From Geothrix oryzae (GTDB taxonomy: Bacteria > Acidobacteriota > Holophagae > Holophagales > Holophagaceae), in contig NZ_AP027079.1 in assembly GCF_030295385.1 (NCBI RefSeq), positions 2,170,001 through 2,234,000 on the forward strand: DNA of 64,000 bases, given 5' to 3'. Both the position numbers and the translations under genes were made by a program. The notes beneath the pieces are model-generated. The model ran no database searches and was not told the origin of the DNA. It saw nothing but the letters and a program-made list of their open reading frames with translations. Shown piece after piece: positions 54,201 through 62,166 of this stretch (the first letter of the stretch is position 1; each line of letters starts with the position of its first letter).

Positions 54201-56564
54201 CTAGTTTCTCAGCGGCTTGCCGGTCTTCAGGATGGCGTCCATGCGGGCCTGGGTCTTCTCGTAGCCGCACAGACGGGTGAAGGCCTGCCGTTCGAGTTCG
54301 AGGATGCGCTCCTCGGTGATCTCCTGCACGAGGCTCACATCCCCGCCGCACAGGATGTTGGCCAGCTCGCCCATGATGACGGCGTCGTGCTCGCTGGCGA
54401 GGCCCTGCAGCTGGAAGTCGCGCACGGCCATCTTGAGGGCTTCGCTGCCCCCCCGACCCGGCAGGCGCAGGGTGCGCTCCTTCACCGGCTGGAAGTCCGC
54501 GGCCATCTTCAGGACCTCCTGCTTGGCTTCGTGCAGCAGGAAGGCCTTGTTCATCACGCGGCGGTCCGTGCGGCGCAGGTAGCCGTTGCGCTGGGCCTCG
54601 TCGAAGCTGGTGTTCACATTCGCCGTGCCGATGGCCTGGAAGGCCGCCTTCACCTTGGGCATGGGGCCCAGCTCGCCCTTGGCGGCCATGGCCTCTTCCA
54701 TGCGGAGCAGCATCTGGAGGCAGCCGCCGCCCGCCGGGATGACGCCCACGCCCACTTCCACCAGACCGATGTAGAGCTCGGCGTGGCCCACCGTCCGCTG
54801 GCAGGCCATGGTCATCTCGCAGCCGCCGCCGAGGGCCAGGTTGAAGGGCGCCGACACCGTGGGGAACGGGGCGTAGGTGAGCATGCGGCCGGCGTACTGC
54901 AGGCGCCGGGCCACTTCCTCGATCAGGTCGAACTGCTTGTCCTTGGCCGCGTTCAGCACCATCACCAGGTTGGCGCCGGCGCTGAAGTGCTGGCCCTGGT
55001 TGCCCAGCACCAGTCCCTTGAAGCGACCGGGCACATGCTTCTGGACGGTGTCCTCCATCAGGCCGATGATGCCGTCATCCAGGGCGTTCATCTTGCTGCG
55101 GAAGCTGAGGCAGGCCACATCGTCGCCCAGATCGTAGAGCTGGCAGCTGCCGTTCTCCGCGATCACCTTGCCCCGGCCCTCCTCGCGCTTGAGGATGATC
55201 ACGCGCCGGTCTTCGAGGATGGGATCGTAGGCCAGGGTCTTCGGATTGAGCTGGGCCACGGGGACGCCGTGCTCCCAGCGGTAGAAGCTGGTGATGCCCT
55301 TGGCCAGCATCTGCTCGACGAGCGGCGCGATGGGCTGCTCCTCGAACCGCATGCGGGCCGCGACCCGCTCGACGCCCAGGGTGTCCCAGGTCTCGAAGGG
55401 CCCCAGCTCGAAGGCGAAGCCGTTCTTGATGGCGCGATCCACATTGAGGGGGCCATCCGTCACCTCGCCCAGCCGGTTCACGGCGTAGGTAAGGTTCGGC
55501 GCGATGCAGCGCCAGGCCAGGCGGCCGGCTTCGGTGTCGCTGGTGAGCAGCGTCTTCACCTTCTCCGCCGGATCATCGAGACCCTTCAGCTCCTTCAGGA
55601 TGGGCCAGTCCCGCTTCACCTGCGGGATGTACTCGCGGGTGGCGGGATCCAGGGCCAGGAAGGTCTTCTTGCCCTTGGCGTCCTTGGGGCCCTTCTTGAA
55701 GAAGCCCTGCTTCGTCTTGTTGCCCAGGAGCTTGTTGTCCAGCATGTACTGGAGGAACTCCGGGAATTTGAAGGTGTCGCGCACCTCGTCGTTCGGGCAG
55801 AGGTCGTAGACATTCTTGGCCGTGGCCGCGAGGATGTCCACGCCCGCGAGATCCGCGGTCCGGAAGGCCGCGCTCTTGGCCCGGGCCGCCGCATCGCCCA
55901 GCACCGAATCCAGCACCTCGAAGGGGATCTTCTCGGCCAGCGCCATGTGCAGGGTGGCCATGATGCCGTGGATGCCGATGCGGTTGCCGATGAAGGTGGG
56001 GCTGTCAAAGGCCGGTACCACCTCTTTGCCGAGGGCCTCCTCCAGCCAGGTGCGGAAGGCCAGGGCCTCCGCCTCGTCCACTTCGGGGCCCTTCACGAAC
56101 TCCAGCAGCCGCAGGTAGCGCACGGGGTTGAAGAAGTGGGTGATGACGAAGTGCTTCCGGAAGGCGTCGGTCCGCCCCTCCACCAGCAGCTTCAGCGGAA
56201 TGCCCGAGGTGTTCGAGGTGACCCAGGCGCCCGCCTTCAGCTGGGGCTCCAGGCGGCCGTACAGCTCGCGCTTGATGGCCAGATCCTCCTTCACCACTTC
56301 CACCACCCAGTCGCAGTCCGCCAGACGGTCGAGGTGGTCGCGCAGGTTGCCGGGCCGGATCTTCTTCAGGAAGGAGGCGTGCATGGCCAGCGCCGGCTTG
56401 GACTTCGCCAGCGCCGCCAGGGCGCCCTCCGCCAACTTGTCCGGCGCCGCCTCGTCGATGACGATGTCCAGCAACTCCACCTGGCAGCCCGCCGACGCCA
56501 CATGCGCCGCGATGCCCGAGCCCATCACGCCCGATCCGAGGACTCCGATCTTCTTGATGTTCAT
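54201..56564 (-). CDS. 3-hydroxyacyl-CoA dehydrogenase/enoyl-CoA hydratase (FadB/FadN type)
   Basis: This 787-residue bifunctional beta-oxidation enzyme starts with the NAD-binding IGVLGSGVMGSGIAAHVASAG. NTSGIPLKLLVEGR and HFFNPVRYLRLLEFVKGPEVDE belong to the dehydrogenase. The C-terminal crotonase domain has GQHFSAGANLVMVL (oxyanion hole) and FNLALGGGCEMTMAC. The dehydrogenase-first order matches FadN rather than E. coli FadB. Start ATG 56564, with AGGAGG 6 bases upstream. It follows the thiolase by 34 bases. Confidence 0.93.
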   Translation of the reverse strand: MNIKKIGVLGSGVMGSGIAAHVASAGCQVELLDIVIDEAAPDKLAEGALAALAKSKPALAMHASFLKKIRPGNLRDHLDRLADCDWVVEVVKEDLAIKRELYGRLEPQLKAGAWVTSNTSGIPLKLLVEGRTDAFRKHFVITHFFNPVRYLRLLEFVKGPEVDEAEALAFRTWLEEALGKEVVPAFDSPTFIGNRIGIHGIMATLHMALAEKIPFEVLDSVLGDAAARAKSAAFRTADLAGVDILAATAKNVYDLCPNDEVRDTFKFPEFLQYMLDNKLLGNKTKQGFFKKGPKDAKGKKTFLALDPATREYIPQVKRDWPILKELKGLDDPAEKVKTLLTSDTEAGRLAWRCIAPNLTYAVNRLGEVTDGPLNVDRAIKNGFAFELGPFETWDTLGVERVAARMRFEEQPIAPLVEQMLAKGITSFYRWEHGVPVAQLNPKTLAYDPILEDRRVIILKREEGRGKVIAENGSCQLYDLGDDVACLSFRSKMNALDDGIIGLMEDTVQKHVPGRFKGLVLGNQGQHFSAGANLVMVLNAAKDKQFDLIEEVARRLQYAGRMLTYAPFPTVSAPFNLALGGGCEMTMACQRTVGHAELYIGLVEVGVGVIPAGGGCLQMLLRMEEAMAAKGELGPMPKVKAAFQAIGTANVNTSFDEAQRNGYLRRTDRRVMNKAFLLHEAKQEVLKMAADFQPVKERTLRLPGRGGSEALKMAVRDFQLQGLASEHDAVIMGELANILCGGDVSLVQEITEERILELERQAFTRLCGYEKTQARMDAILKTGKPLRN

Positions 56565-56598
56565 GTCCAACCTCCTGATGTCGATTCGCGTGGTTGGA

Positions 56599-57747
56599 TC
56601 AGAGCTTCTCGATGATGGACGCGATGCCCTGGCCGCCGCCGATGCACATGGTGGCGATGCCGTACCTGCCGCCGTCGGTCTCGAGGCGGTTGAGCAGGGT
56701 CGTCAGGATGCGGGCGCCGCTGGCGCCGAGGGGGTGGCCGATGGCGATGGCGCCACCCCAGGCGTTCACCTTCGCCAGGTCGTAGCCGCCCTCGCGGATC
56801 ACGGCCAGGCTCTGCGCGGCGAATGCCTCGTTCAGCTCCATGGCGTCGATCTGGTCGAGCTTCAGGCCGAAGCGGTCCAGCGCCTTCCGCACGGCGGGCA
56901 CCGGGCCGATGCCCATGCGGTCCGGCTCCACGCCGGCCACGGCCCCGCCGAGGATGCGGGCGCGGGCCTTCAGGCCGAGGGACTTCGCGAGGCCCTCTTC
57001 CATGACCAGCAGGAAGGCGGCGCCATCGGTGATGGGCGAGCTGTTGCCGGCGGTGACGCACCCGTCGGCCAGGAAGGCGGGCTTCAGCTCGCCCAGCTTC
57101 TCCAGGCTGGTGTCGGCGCGGACGCACTCGTCCTGCTTGAGGGTGACGGGCTTGCCGTCCAGCCCCTTGGCCTCGAAGCGGACCACCTCGTTCTCGAACT
57201 TCCCGGCCTTCCAGGCGGCGGCGGCCTTCTGGTGACTCTGGTAGGCGAACTCGTCCTGCTCCTTGCGGCTGATCTTGTATTCCTTGGCCAGGTTCTCAGC
57301 CGTGATGCCCATGGAGCAGTAGGCCTCGGGGTAGGTCTCGGCGATGAAGGGATCCACGCTGGGGTTGAACCCCATCATGGGCACCTTGGACATGCTCTCC
57401 ACGCCCCCGGCGAGGAAGAGGTCGCCCTGGTTGGCCATGATGGCCCGGGCGGCCATGAGCATGGTTTCCTGGCTGCTGCCGCAGAAGCGGTTGATGGTGG
57501 CGGCGCCCGCGGTGATGGGCAGGCCCGCGCGGAAGCTGACGAGGCGGGCCATGTTCATGCCCTGTTCCCCTTCGGGCATGGCGCAGCCCACCAGCACATC
57601 CTCCAGCCCCGACCAGTCCTTCAGGAGGGGCTTGATGGCCTCGATCACGACCGCGCCCAGCTGTTCGGGACGGGTGGCGGCGTAGGAGCCCTTGATGCCC
57701 CGGCCGACGGGAGTGCGCTTGGCTTCGACGATGACTGCGGATCGCAT
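56599..57747 (-). CDS. Acetyl-CoA acyltransferase (thiolase)
   Basis: This 382-residue thiolase cleaves 3-ketoacyl-CoA in the last step of beta-oxidation. The nucleophile Cys is in TINRFCGSSQETMLMAARA, the catalytic His in AIGHPLGASGARIL and the second Cys in ATMCIGGGQGIA. NEAFAAQSLAVI also matches. GGAGG precedes ATG 57747. With the downstream dehydrogenase/hydratase it forms a fatty-acid oxidation operon. Confidence 0.95.
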   Translation of the reverse strand: MRSAVIVEAKRTPVGRGIKGSYAATRPEQLGAVVIEAIKPLLKDWSGLEDVLVGCAMPEGEQGMNMARLVSFRAGLPITAGAATINRFCGSSQETMLMAARAIMANQGDLFLAGGVESMSKVPMMGFNPSVDPFIAETYPEAYCSMGITAENLAKEYKISRKEQDEFAYQSHQKAAAAWKAGKFENEVVRFEAKGLDGKPVTLKQDECVRADTSLEKLGELKPAFLADGCVTAGNSSPITDGAAFLLVMEEGLAKSLGLKARARILGGAVAGVEPDRMGIGPVPAVRKALDRFGLKLDQIDAMELNEAFAAQSLAVIREGGYDLAKVNAWGGAIAIGHPLGASGARILTTLLNRLETDGGRYGIATMCIGGGQGIASIIEKL

Positions 57748-57895
57748 GGGTCCTCCGGTGACGATGGTTTGGAGATCTGGGAATCCGCTGAGCCTAGCAC
57801 CCGCCGGAATCGGCGGAAGCACTTACCGTAGGTCAACGGGAGCGTTCCGGCCGGGAGCCATTCAAGTCAAGATGGGAGAACTTCCGGGACACCCC

Positions 57896-58846
57896 ATGGC
57901 CGCCTCCACCACCCCTCTGGAACCTCTGCTCGCCGAATGCCGAAAGGTGATCGTGGGCCAGCCCCAGCTGCTGAACCGCCTGCTGGTGGCCCTGCTCTGC
58001 CGCGGCCATGTGCTGCTGGAGGGCCTGCCCGGCCTGGCGAAGACGCGCACCATCAAGACGCTGGCCTCCGCCAGCCACACCAGCTTCCGCCGCATCCAGT
58101 TCACGCCGGACCTGCTGCCCAGCGATGTGGTGGGCACCCTCATCTTCGACCCCAAGCAGCTCACCTTCACGCCCAAGCGGGGCCCCATCTTCGCGAACCT
58201 GCTGCTGGCCGACGAGATCAACCGCGCCCCTTCCAAGGTGCAGGCCGCCCTGCTCGAGGCCATGGAGGAGCGGCAGGTGACCCTGGGTGACGAGAGCTTC
58301 CCCCTGCCCAACCCGTTCCTGGTGCTGGCCACGCAGAACCCCCTGGAGCAGGAGGGCACCTTCCCCCTGCCCGAAGCCCAGATGGACCGCTTCCTCTTCA
58401 AGCTCCGCGTGGACTATCCCAAGCAGGAGGAGGAGATCGAGGTGCTGCGCCGGGCCCACCTGAATGGCGATGAGGTCCGGCCGGTGGTGGACGGCCCCGG
58501 CCTGCTGGCGGTGGGTCGCGAGGCCGAGCAGGTCCGGCTCGACGAGGCCATCCGCTCGTACATCGTGCGGCTCGTCCAGGCCACCCGGCCCGGCCACGGC
58601 AAGGCCTGGAAGGGCAAGGAGCTGCTCCGCTGCGGCGCCAGCCCCCGGGCCTCCCTGGCCCTGCAGGCCTCCTCGCGCGCCCTGGCCTACCTCCAGGGCC
58701 GCGACCATGTCCTGCCCCAGGATGTGGTCGACCTGGCGCCCGATGTGCTGCGCCACCGCCTGCTCCTCACCTTCGAGAGCGAGGCGGACGGGGCCACCAC
58801 GGACCACGCCATCGCCCAGCTGCTCCAGGCCGTGCCGAGGCCCTGA
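57896..58846 (+). CDS. MoxR-family AAA+ ATPase
   Basis: This 316-residue ATPase has the Walker A variant LLEGLPGLAKTRTIKTLA, Walker B NLLLADEINRAPSKVQAAL, sensor 1 LATQNPLEQEGTFPLPEAQMDRFLF and sensor 2 near GASPRASLALQASSRA. MoxR proteins act as chaperones that insert metal cofactors or activate VWA-domain partners. Usually a DUF58 or VWA gene follows; here an ABC importer does. ATG 57896 is preferred (CCGGGA upstream); ATG 57872 is an alternative. Confidence 0.9.
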   Translation: MAASTTPLEPLLAECRKVIVGQPQLLNRLLVALLCRGHVLLEGLPGLAKTRTIKTLASASHTSFRRIQFTPDLLPSDVVGTLIFDPKQLTFTPKRGPIFANLLLADEINRAPSKVQAALLEAMEERQVTLGDESFPLPNPFLVLATQNPLEQEGTFPLPEAQMDRFLFKLRVDYPKQEEEIEVLRRAHLNGDEVRPVVDGPGLLAVGREAEQVRLDEAIRSYIVRLVQATRPGHGKAWKGKELLRCGASPRASLALQASSRALAYLQGRDHVLPQDVVDLAPDVLRHRLLLTFESEADGATTDHAIAQLLQAVPRP

Positions 58847-58895
58847 GCTTCCGGCGAGGGCCCGCCCGGGATTCCGATCGCTCCTCCTTAACGGG

Positions 58896-58925
58896 TTGAC
58901 CCGGGGGTGGTCCGAGGGGCAGACT
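58896..58925 (+). promoter_or_regulatory. Candidate promoter of the ABC importer-porin operon
   Basis: TTGACC (58896-58901), an 18-base spacer and CAGACT (58920-58925) make the best sigma-70-like promoter in the window. Transcription would begin near 58932, just before the structured leader. Confidence 0.5.
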
Positions 58926-58941
58926 GGCCCTTGGCCCTGGC

Positions 58942-59037
58942 GCCGGAAAGGAGGTTCGATGGGACGACAAGCCGACCTCTCCGAACCTCCGTCGAGTTGC
59001 GCCGCCCGCTAAGGCGGCACCTCTACGCTCTTCCGGC
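58942..59037 (+). ncRNA. Candidate structured leader RNA of the ABC importer
   Basis: Three stems can form. P1 is GCCGGAA (58942-58948) with TTCCGGC (59031-59037). P2 is GGAGGTTCG (58950-58958) with CGAACCTCC (58982-58990). P3 is GCCGCC (59001-59006) with GGCGGC (59013-59018). GAGGT (58951-58955) can also pair with ACCTC (59019-59023), which competes with P2. P2 hides the Shine-Dalgarno of the leader ORF. I do not match it with confidence to any known riboswitch; a resemblance to GGGACGCAAAGCC of GEMM or to Moco RNA is only superficial. Confidence 0.5.
58959..59012 (+). CDS. Candidate 17-residue leader peptide
   Basis: ATG 58959 follows AAAGGAGG (58947-58954) by 4 bases, one of the best ribosome sites in the window. 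It opens a 17-codon ORF (MGRQADLSEPPSSCAAR) that ends at TAA 59010-59012 inside the P3 loop. No larger gene starts here, and the permease gene begins 97 bases later. Translation of the ORF would break P2 and so change the leader structure, as in attenuation. It contains one Cys and two Ser near the end, so Cys-sensing is possible, but no sensing is proven. Confidence 0.45.
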   Translation: MGRQADLSEPPSSCAAR

Positions 59038-59109
59038 TCCCCCGAATCCGCACCCTGAACGGGATGTCGGCGCACCCGATCGCGCCGCATCCATCCGATC
59101 GGACCGGCC

Positions 59110-60858
59110 ATGATCCACCGCTTCCTCGACACAGTCTGGGGCCAGGCGATGAACCTGTTGACGGCGCCCATCCGGCACCGTCGCTGGATCGACCTGCTCG
59201 TGCTGGCGGCCCTCGTCGGCACGCTGGCGGCGCTCTGGCTGGTGGGGAAGGAATGGACCGCCGTCCAGCGGCCCACGGTGGAGATCGCCCTGAGCGCCTG
59301 GGCCCTGCCCAAGTACCTCCTGCTCTCCCTCATCCGCGCGATCGCCGCCTATATCGTGTCGCTTGCCTTCACCCTCGTGGTGGCCTACTGGGCCGCCAAG
59401 GATCCGATGGCCGAGCGCATCCTGGTGCCCATCCTCGACATCCTCCAGAGCGTGCCCCTGCTGGCCTTCCTGCCGCCGGTACTGCTGCTCATGCTGACGA
59501 TCTTCCCCCACAGCAACATCGGGCTCGAGCTGTCGGCGGTGCTGCTCATCGTCACCTGCCAGGCCTGGAACATGGCCTTCAGCTTCTACCAGTCCCTGAA
59601 GACGCTGCCCAAGGAGCTGGAGGAGACCTCCAGCCTCTATGGCTTCACCTGGATCCAGAAGCTCCGCTGGGTCGAAGTCCCCTTCGCCACGCCCGGCCTG
59701 GTGTGGAACTCCATGGTGAGCGTGGCGAACAGCTGGTTCTTCCTCATGTCCGCCGAGGCCTTCCGCGCCGGCAACAAGAACTTCCAGCTCCCCGGCCTGG
59801 GTTCGTACATGAACACGGCGGTGGAGCAGGGGAACACCCGCGCCCAGATCTACGCCATCCTCACCATGCTCCTGCTGGTCGTGCTGCTGGATCAGCTGGT
59901 CTGGCGGCCCGTGGTGGCCTGGTCCCAGCGCTTCCAGGTGGATGAGGGCGCCGAGGTGGATCCCGGCGACAACTGGCTGCTCCGCCTCTTCCGGCGCTCG
60001 CGCCTCCTGAAGTGGCTGGAGCGCCGCAGGAACCAGCGCCTGCACCTCCGGACCCCCAGCCCGGCCATCATCCGCAAGGCCCAAGAGGAATTCCGGCGTC
60101 CCGGCCGGCTCGGGTCCTGGGTGGCCACCTCCGCCATGCTCGGCGCCCTCGCGCTGCTGGCGCTGGGGGGAATTTCCGTGGTGCAGCTCCTGGCGGAAGT
60201 GAGCGGCGCCAAGTGGCTGACCCTGCTCAAGGCCGGTGCCGCCTCCCTCTCCCGCGTGCTGCTCTCCACCTTCCTGGCCACCCTGTGGACCCTGCCCGTG
60301 GGCCTGTGGATCGGCATGTCCCCCAAATGGTCCCGCCGGCTCCAGTCCGTGGTGCAGGTGGCCGCCTCGTTCCCCTCCTCCCTGCTCTTCGCCACCCTCA
60401 TCCTGCTGTTCCAGTCGATGGGCATCGGCCTCGGCGTGAGCTGCGTCCTGCTGATGGTGCTCTCCACCCAGTGGTACCTGCTCTTCAACATCATCGCGGG
60501 GGCCCAGGCCATTCCGTCGGATCTCCGCGAGGCGGCCACGGCCTATCGGATGTCCCTCTGGAAGCGCTGCTGGAACCTCTACTTCCCAGCGGTGTTCCCC
60601 TTCCTGGTGACGGGCTGGGTGACCGCCACGGGCGGCGCCTGGAACGCGAGCATCATCACGGAGATCGTGACCGCCAAGCAGCAGACACTCCGGACCTTCG
60701 GCTTGGGCGCCGAGGTGGTACTGGCCACGGAGCAGGGCTCCATGCCCCACCTGGCCGCCAGCGCCCTGCTCATGGCCGCCCTGGTCGTCCTCTTCAACCG
60801 TCTCGTCTGGGTGCCCCTCTACCGCCTGGCCGAAACCCGCTATGCGCTCAACCGCTGA
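59110..60858 (+). CDS. ABC importer permease, two fused BPD_transp domains (NitT/TauT-like)
   Basis: This 582-residue inner-membrane protein has two permease halves. The first spans LLVLAALVGTLAALWLV to LLLVVLLDQLVW, with the EETSSLYGFTWIQKLRWVEVPFATPGLVWN coupling loop. The second is about 320-575, with LREAATAYRMSLWKRCWNLYFPAVFPFLVTG. Both coupling loops match nitrate/sulfonate-type importers. No substrate-binding protein gene is nearby. It is cotranscribed with its ATPase and a porin. The substrate is unknown. Confidence 0.87.
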   Translation: MIHRFLDTVWGQAMNLLTAPIRHRRWIDLLVLAALVGTLAALWLVGKEWTAVQRPTVEIALSAWALPKYLLLSLIRAIAAYIVSLAFTLVVAYWAAKDPMAERILVPILDILQSVPLLAFLPPVLLLMLTIFPHSNIGLELSAVLLIVTCQAWNMAFSFYQSLKTLPKELEETSSLYGFTWIQKLRWVEVPFATPGLVWNSMVSVANSWFFLMSAEAFRAGNKNFQLPGLGSYMNTAVEQGNTRAQIYAILTMLLLVVLLDQLVWRPVVAWSQRFQVDEGAEVDPGDNWLLRLFRRSRLLKWLERRRNQRLHLRTPSPAIIRKAQEEFRRPGRLGSWVATSAMLGALALLALGGISVVQLLAEVSGAKWLTLLKAGAASLSRVLLSTFLATLWTLPVGLWIGMSPKWSRRLQSVVQVAASFPSSLLFATLILLFQSMGIGLGVSCVLLMVLSTQWYLLFNIIAGAQAIPSDLREAATAYRMSLWKRCWNLYFPAVFPFLVTGWVTATGGAWNASIITEIVTAKQQTLRTFGLGAEVVLATEQGSMPHLAASALLMAALVVLFNRLVWVPLYRLAETRYALNR

Positions 60859-60865
60859 GGTGGAC

Positions 60866-62164
60866 ATGCAGCAGCCCTACACCTCCCCCATCTGTGAACT
60901 CCGCGGCGTCCAGATGCGCTTCCCCGGCCCCAGGGGCGGCGTCCAGCGCGTGCTCGAGGACATCCGCCTCGATGTGCGCCCGGACGAGATCCTCTGCCTC
61001 ATCGGCCCCAACGGCTCCGGCAAGTCCACGCTGCTGCGGCTGCTCGCGGGCCTCATGCCGCCCACCCAGGGCGAGGTCCGGCACCACGGCGAGAAGCTCG
61101 ACGGCCTGAACCCAGGCGTGGCAATGGTCTTCCAGAGCTTCGCCCTCTATCCCTGGATGACCGTGGAGGAGAATGTCCGCGTGGTGCTGCGCGCCCGCGA
61201 CATGCCCGAGGGTGAAGTCCGCGAGCGGGCCCACCAGGCCATCCGGAAAGTGGGTCTCGAGGGGTTCGAGGAGGCCTTCCCCCGTGAGCTCTCCCGGGGC
61301 ACCAAGCAGCGCGTGGGCGTGGCCCGGGCCCTGGCCGTGGACCCCGAGATCCTCGTCATGGACGAGCCTTTCAGCCAGGTGGACGCCCTCACGGCGGAAG
61401 CCCTGCGGGCCGAGATCATGGACATCTGGGCGGACAAGGAGCGCAACCCCTCGGCCATCGTCATGGTGAGCCAGTCCATCCGCGAGGCCCTGCTCATGGC
61501 CGACCGTGTGGCCATCCTCTCCGGCAGCCCCGGCACGCTACGGACCGTCGTCGAAGTGCCCATGCCCCGGCCCCGGGACAGCCGGTCGCCGGAGTTCATG
61601 AAGCTGGTGGACCACCTCCACGACATCTTCACCAGTGCGGAGCTGCCGGATGTGCAGGTCACCGCGCCCGTGCCCAGCGCCGCCGCGCAGGATGACCAGG
61701 TGGAACCCCTGCCCATGGCCCAGAGCGGCGACATCCTCGGTCTGCTGGAATTCCTGGAGACCCAGGGCGGCACCAGCGACCTCTTCCAGGTGGCCTCGCA
61801 CACCCATGTTCCCTTTGAAAAGGTGCTCACCACCGTGAAGGCCGCCGAGATGCTGGACCTGGTGGACACCCCCAAGCGCGCCGTGCTGCTCACCCCCCTC
61901 GGCAAGCGGTTCGTGAACGCCAACATGGACGACCGCAAAGACCTGTGGCGGGCCCAGCTCCTGGAACTGCAGCTCTTCCGCGTCGTGCAGGAGATGATCC
62001 ACCTGGAGGATGGCGAACTGTCCGAGGAGACCCTTCTCCAGGAGCTGGCCACGCGCCTGCCCATGGAGGACCCGGAGAAGACCTTCGAGACCCTCGTCGC
62101 CTGGGGCCGATTCGGAGAGCTCTTCGCCTACCGCGAGGAACGGGGCGTCCTCACGCCGGAGTAG
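60866..62164 (+). CDS. ABC importer ATPase with C-terminal AAA-associated domain
   Basis: The protein has 432 residues. Residues 1-245 are a NitT/TauT-type ATPase: Walker A LIGPNGSGKSTLLRLL, signature ELSRGTKQRVGVARAL, Walker B ILVMDEPFSQVDA and switch His replaced by SQSIREA. Residues about 290-432 form an AAA-associated domain (SGDILGLLEFLETQGGTSDLFQVA and LRE-like helices), known from this subfamily and possibly regulatory. ATG 60866 is preferred (GAGG at 60857-60860); ATG 60842 overlaps the permease end. Confidence 0.87.
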   Translation: MQQPYTSPICELRGVQMRFPGPRGGVQRVLEDIRLDVRPDEILCLIGPNGSGKSTLLRLLAGLMPPTQGEVRHHGEKLDGLNPGVAMVFQSFALYPWMTVEENVRVVLRARDMPEGEVRERAHQAIRKVGLEGFEEAFPRELSRGTKQRVGVARALAVDPEILVMDEPFSQVDALTAEALRAEIMDIWADKERNPSAIVMVSQSIREALLMADRVAILSGSPGTLRTVVEVPMPRPRDSRSPEFMKLVDHLHDIFTSAELPDVQVTAPVPSAAAQDDQVEPLPMAQSGDILGLLEFLETQGGTSDLFQVASHTHVPFEKVLTTVKAAEMLDLVDTPKRAVLLTPLGKRFVNANMDDRKDLWRAQLLELQLFRVVQEMIHLEDGELSEETLLQELATRLPMEDPEKTFETLVAWGRFGELFAYREERGVLTPE

Positions 62165-62166
62165 CC

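Noticed and set aside
58942-59037. Known riboswitch (GEMM, Moco, guanidine, M-box)
   Set aside because: Short stretches look alike, but the conserved cores and order of stems do not fit any of these.
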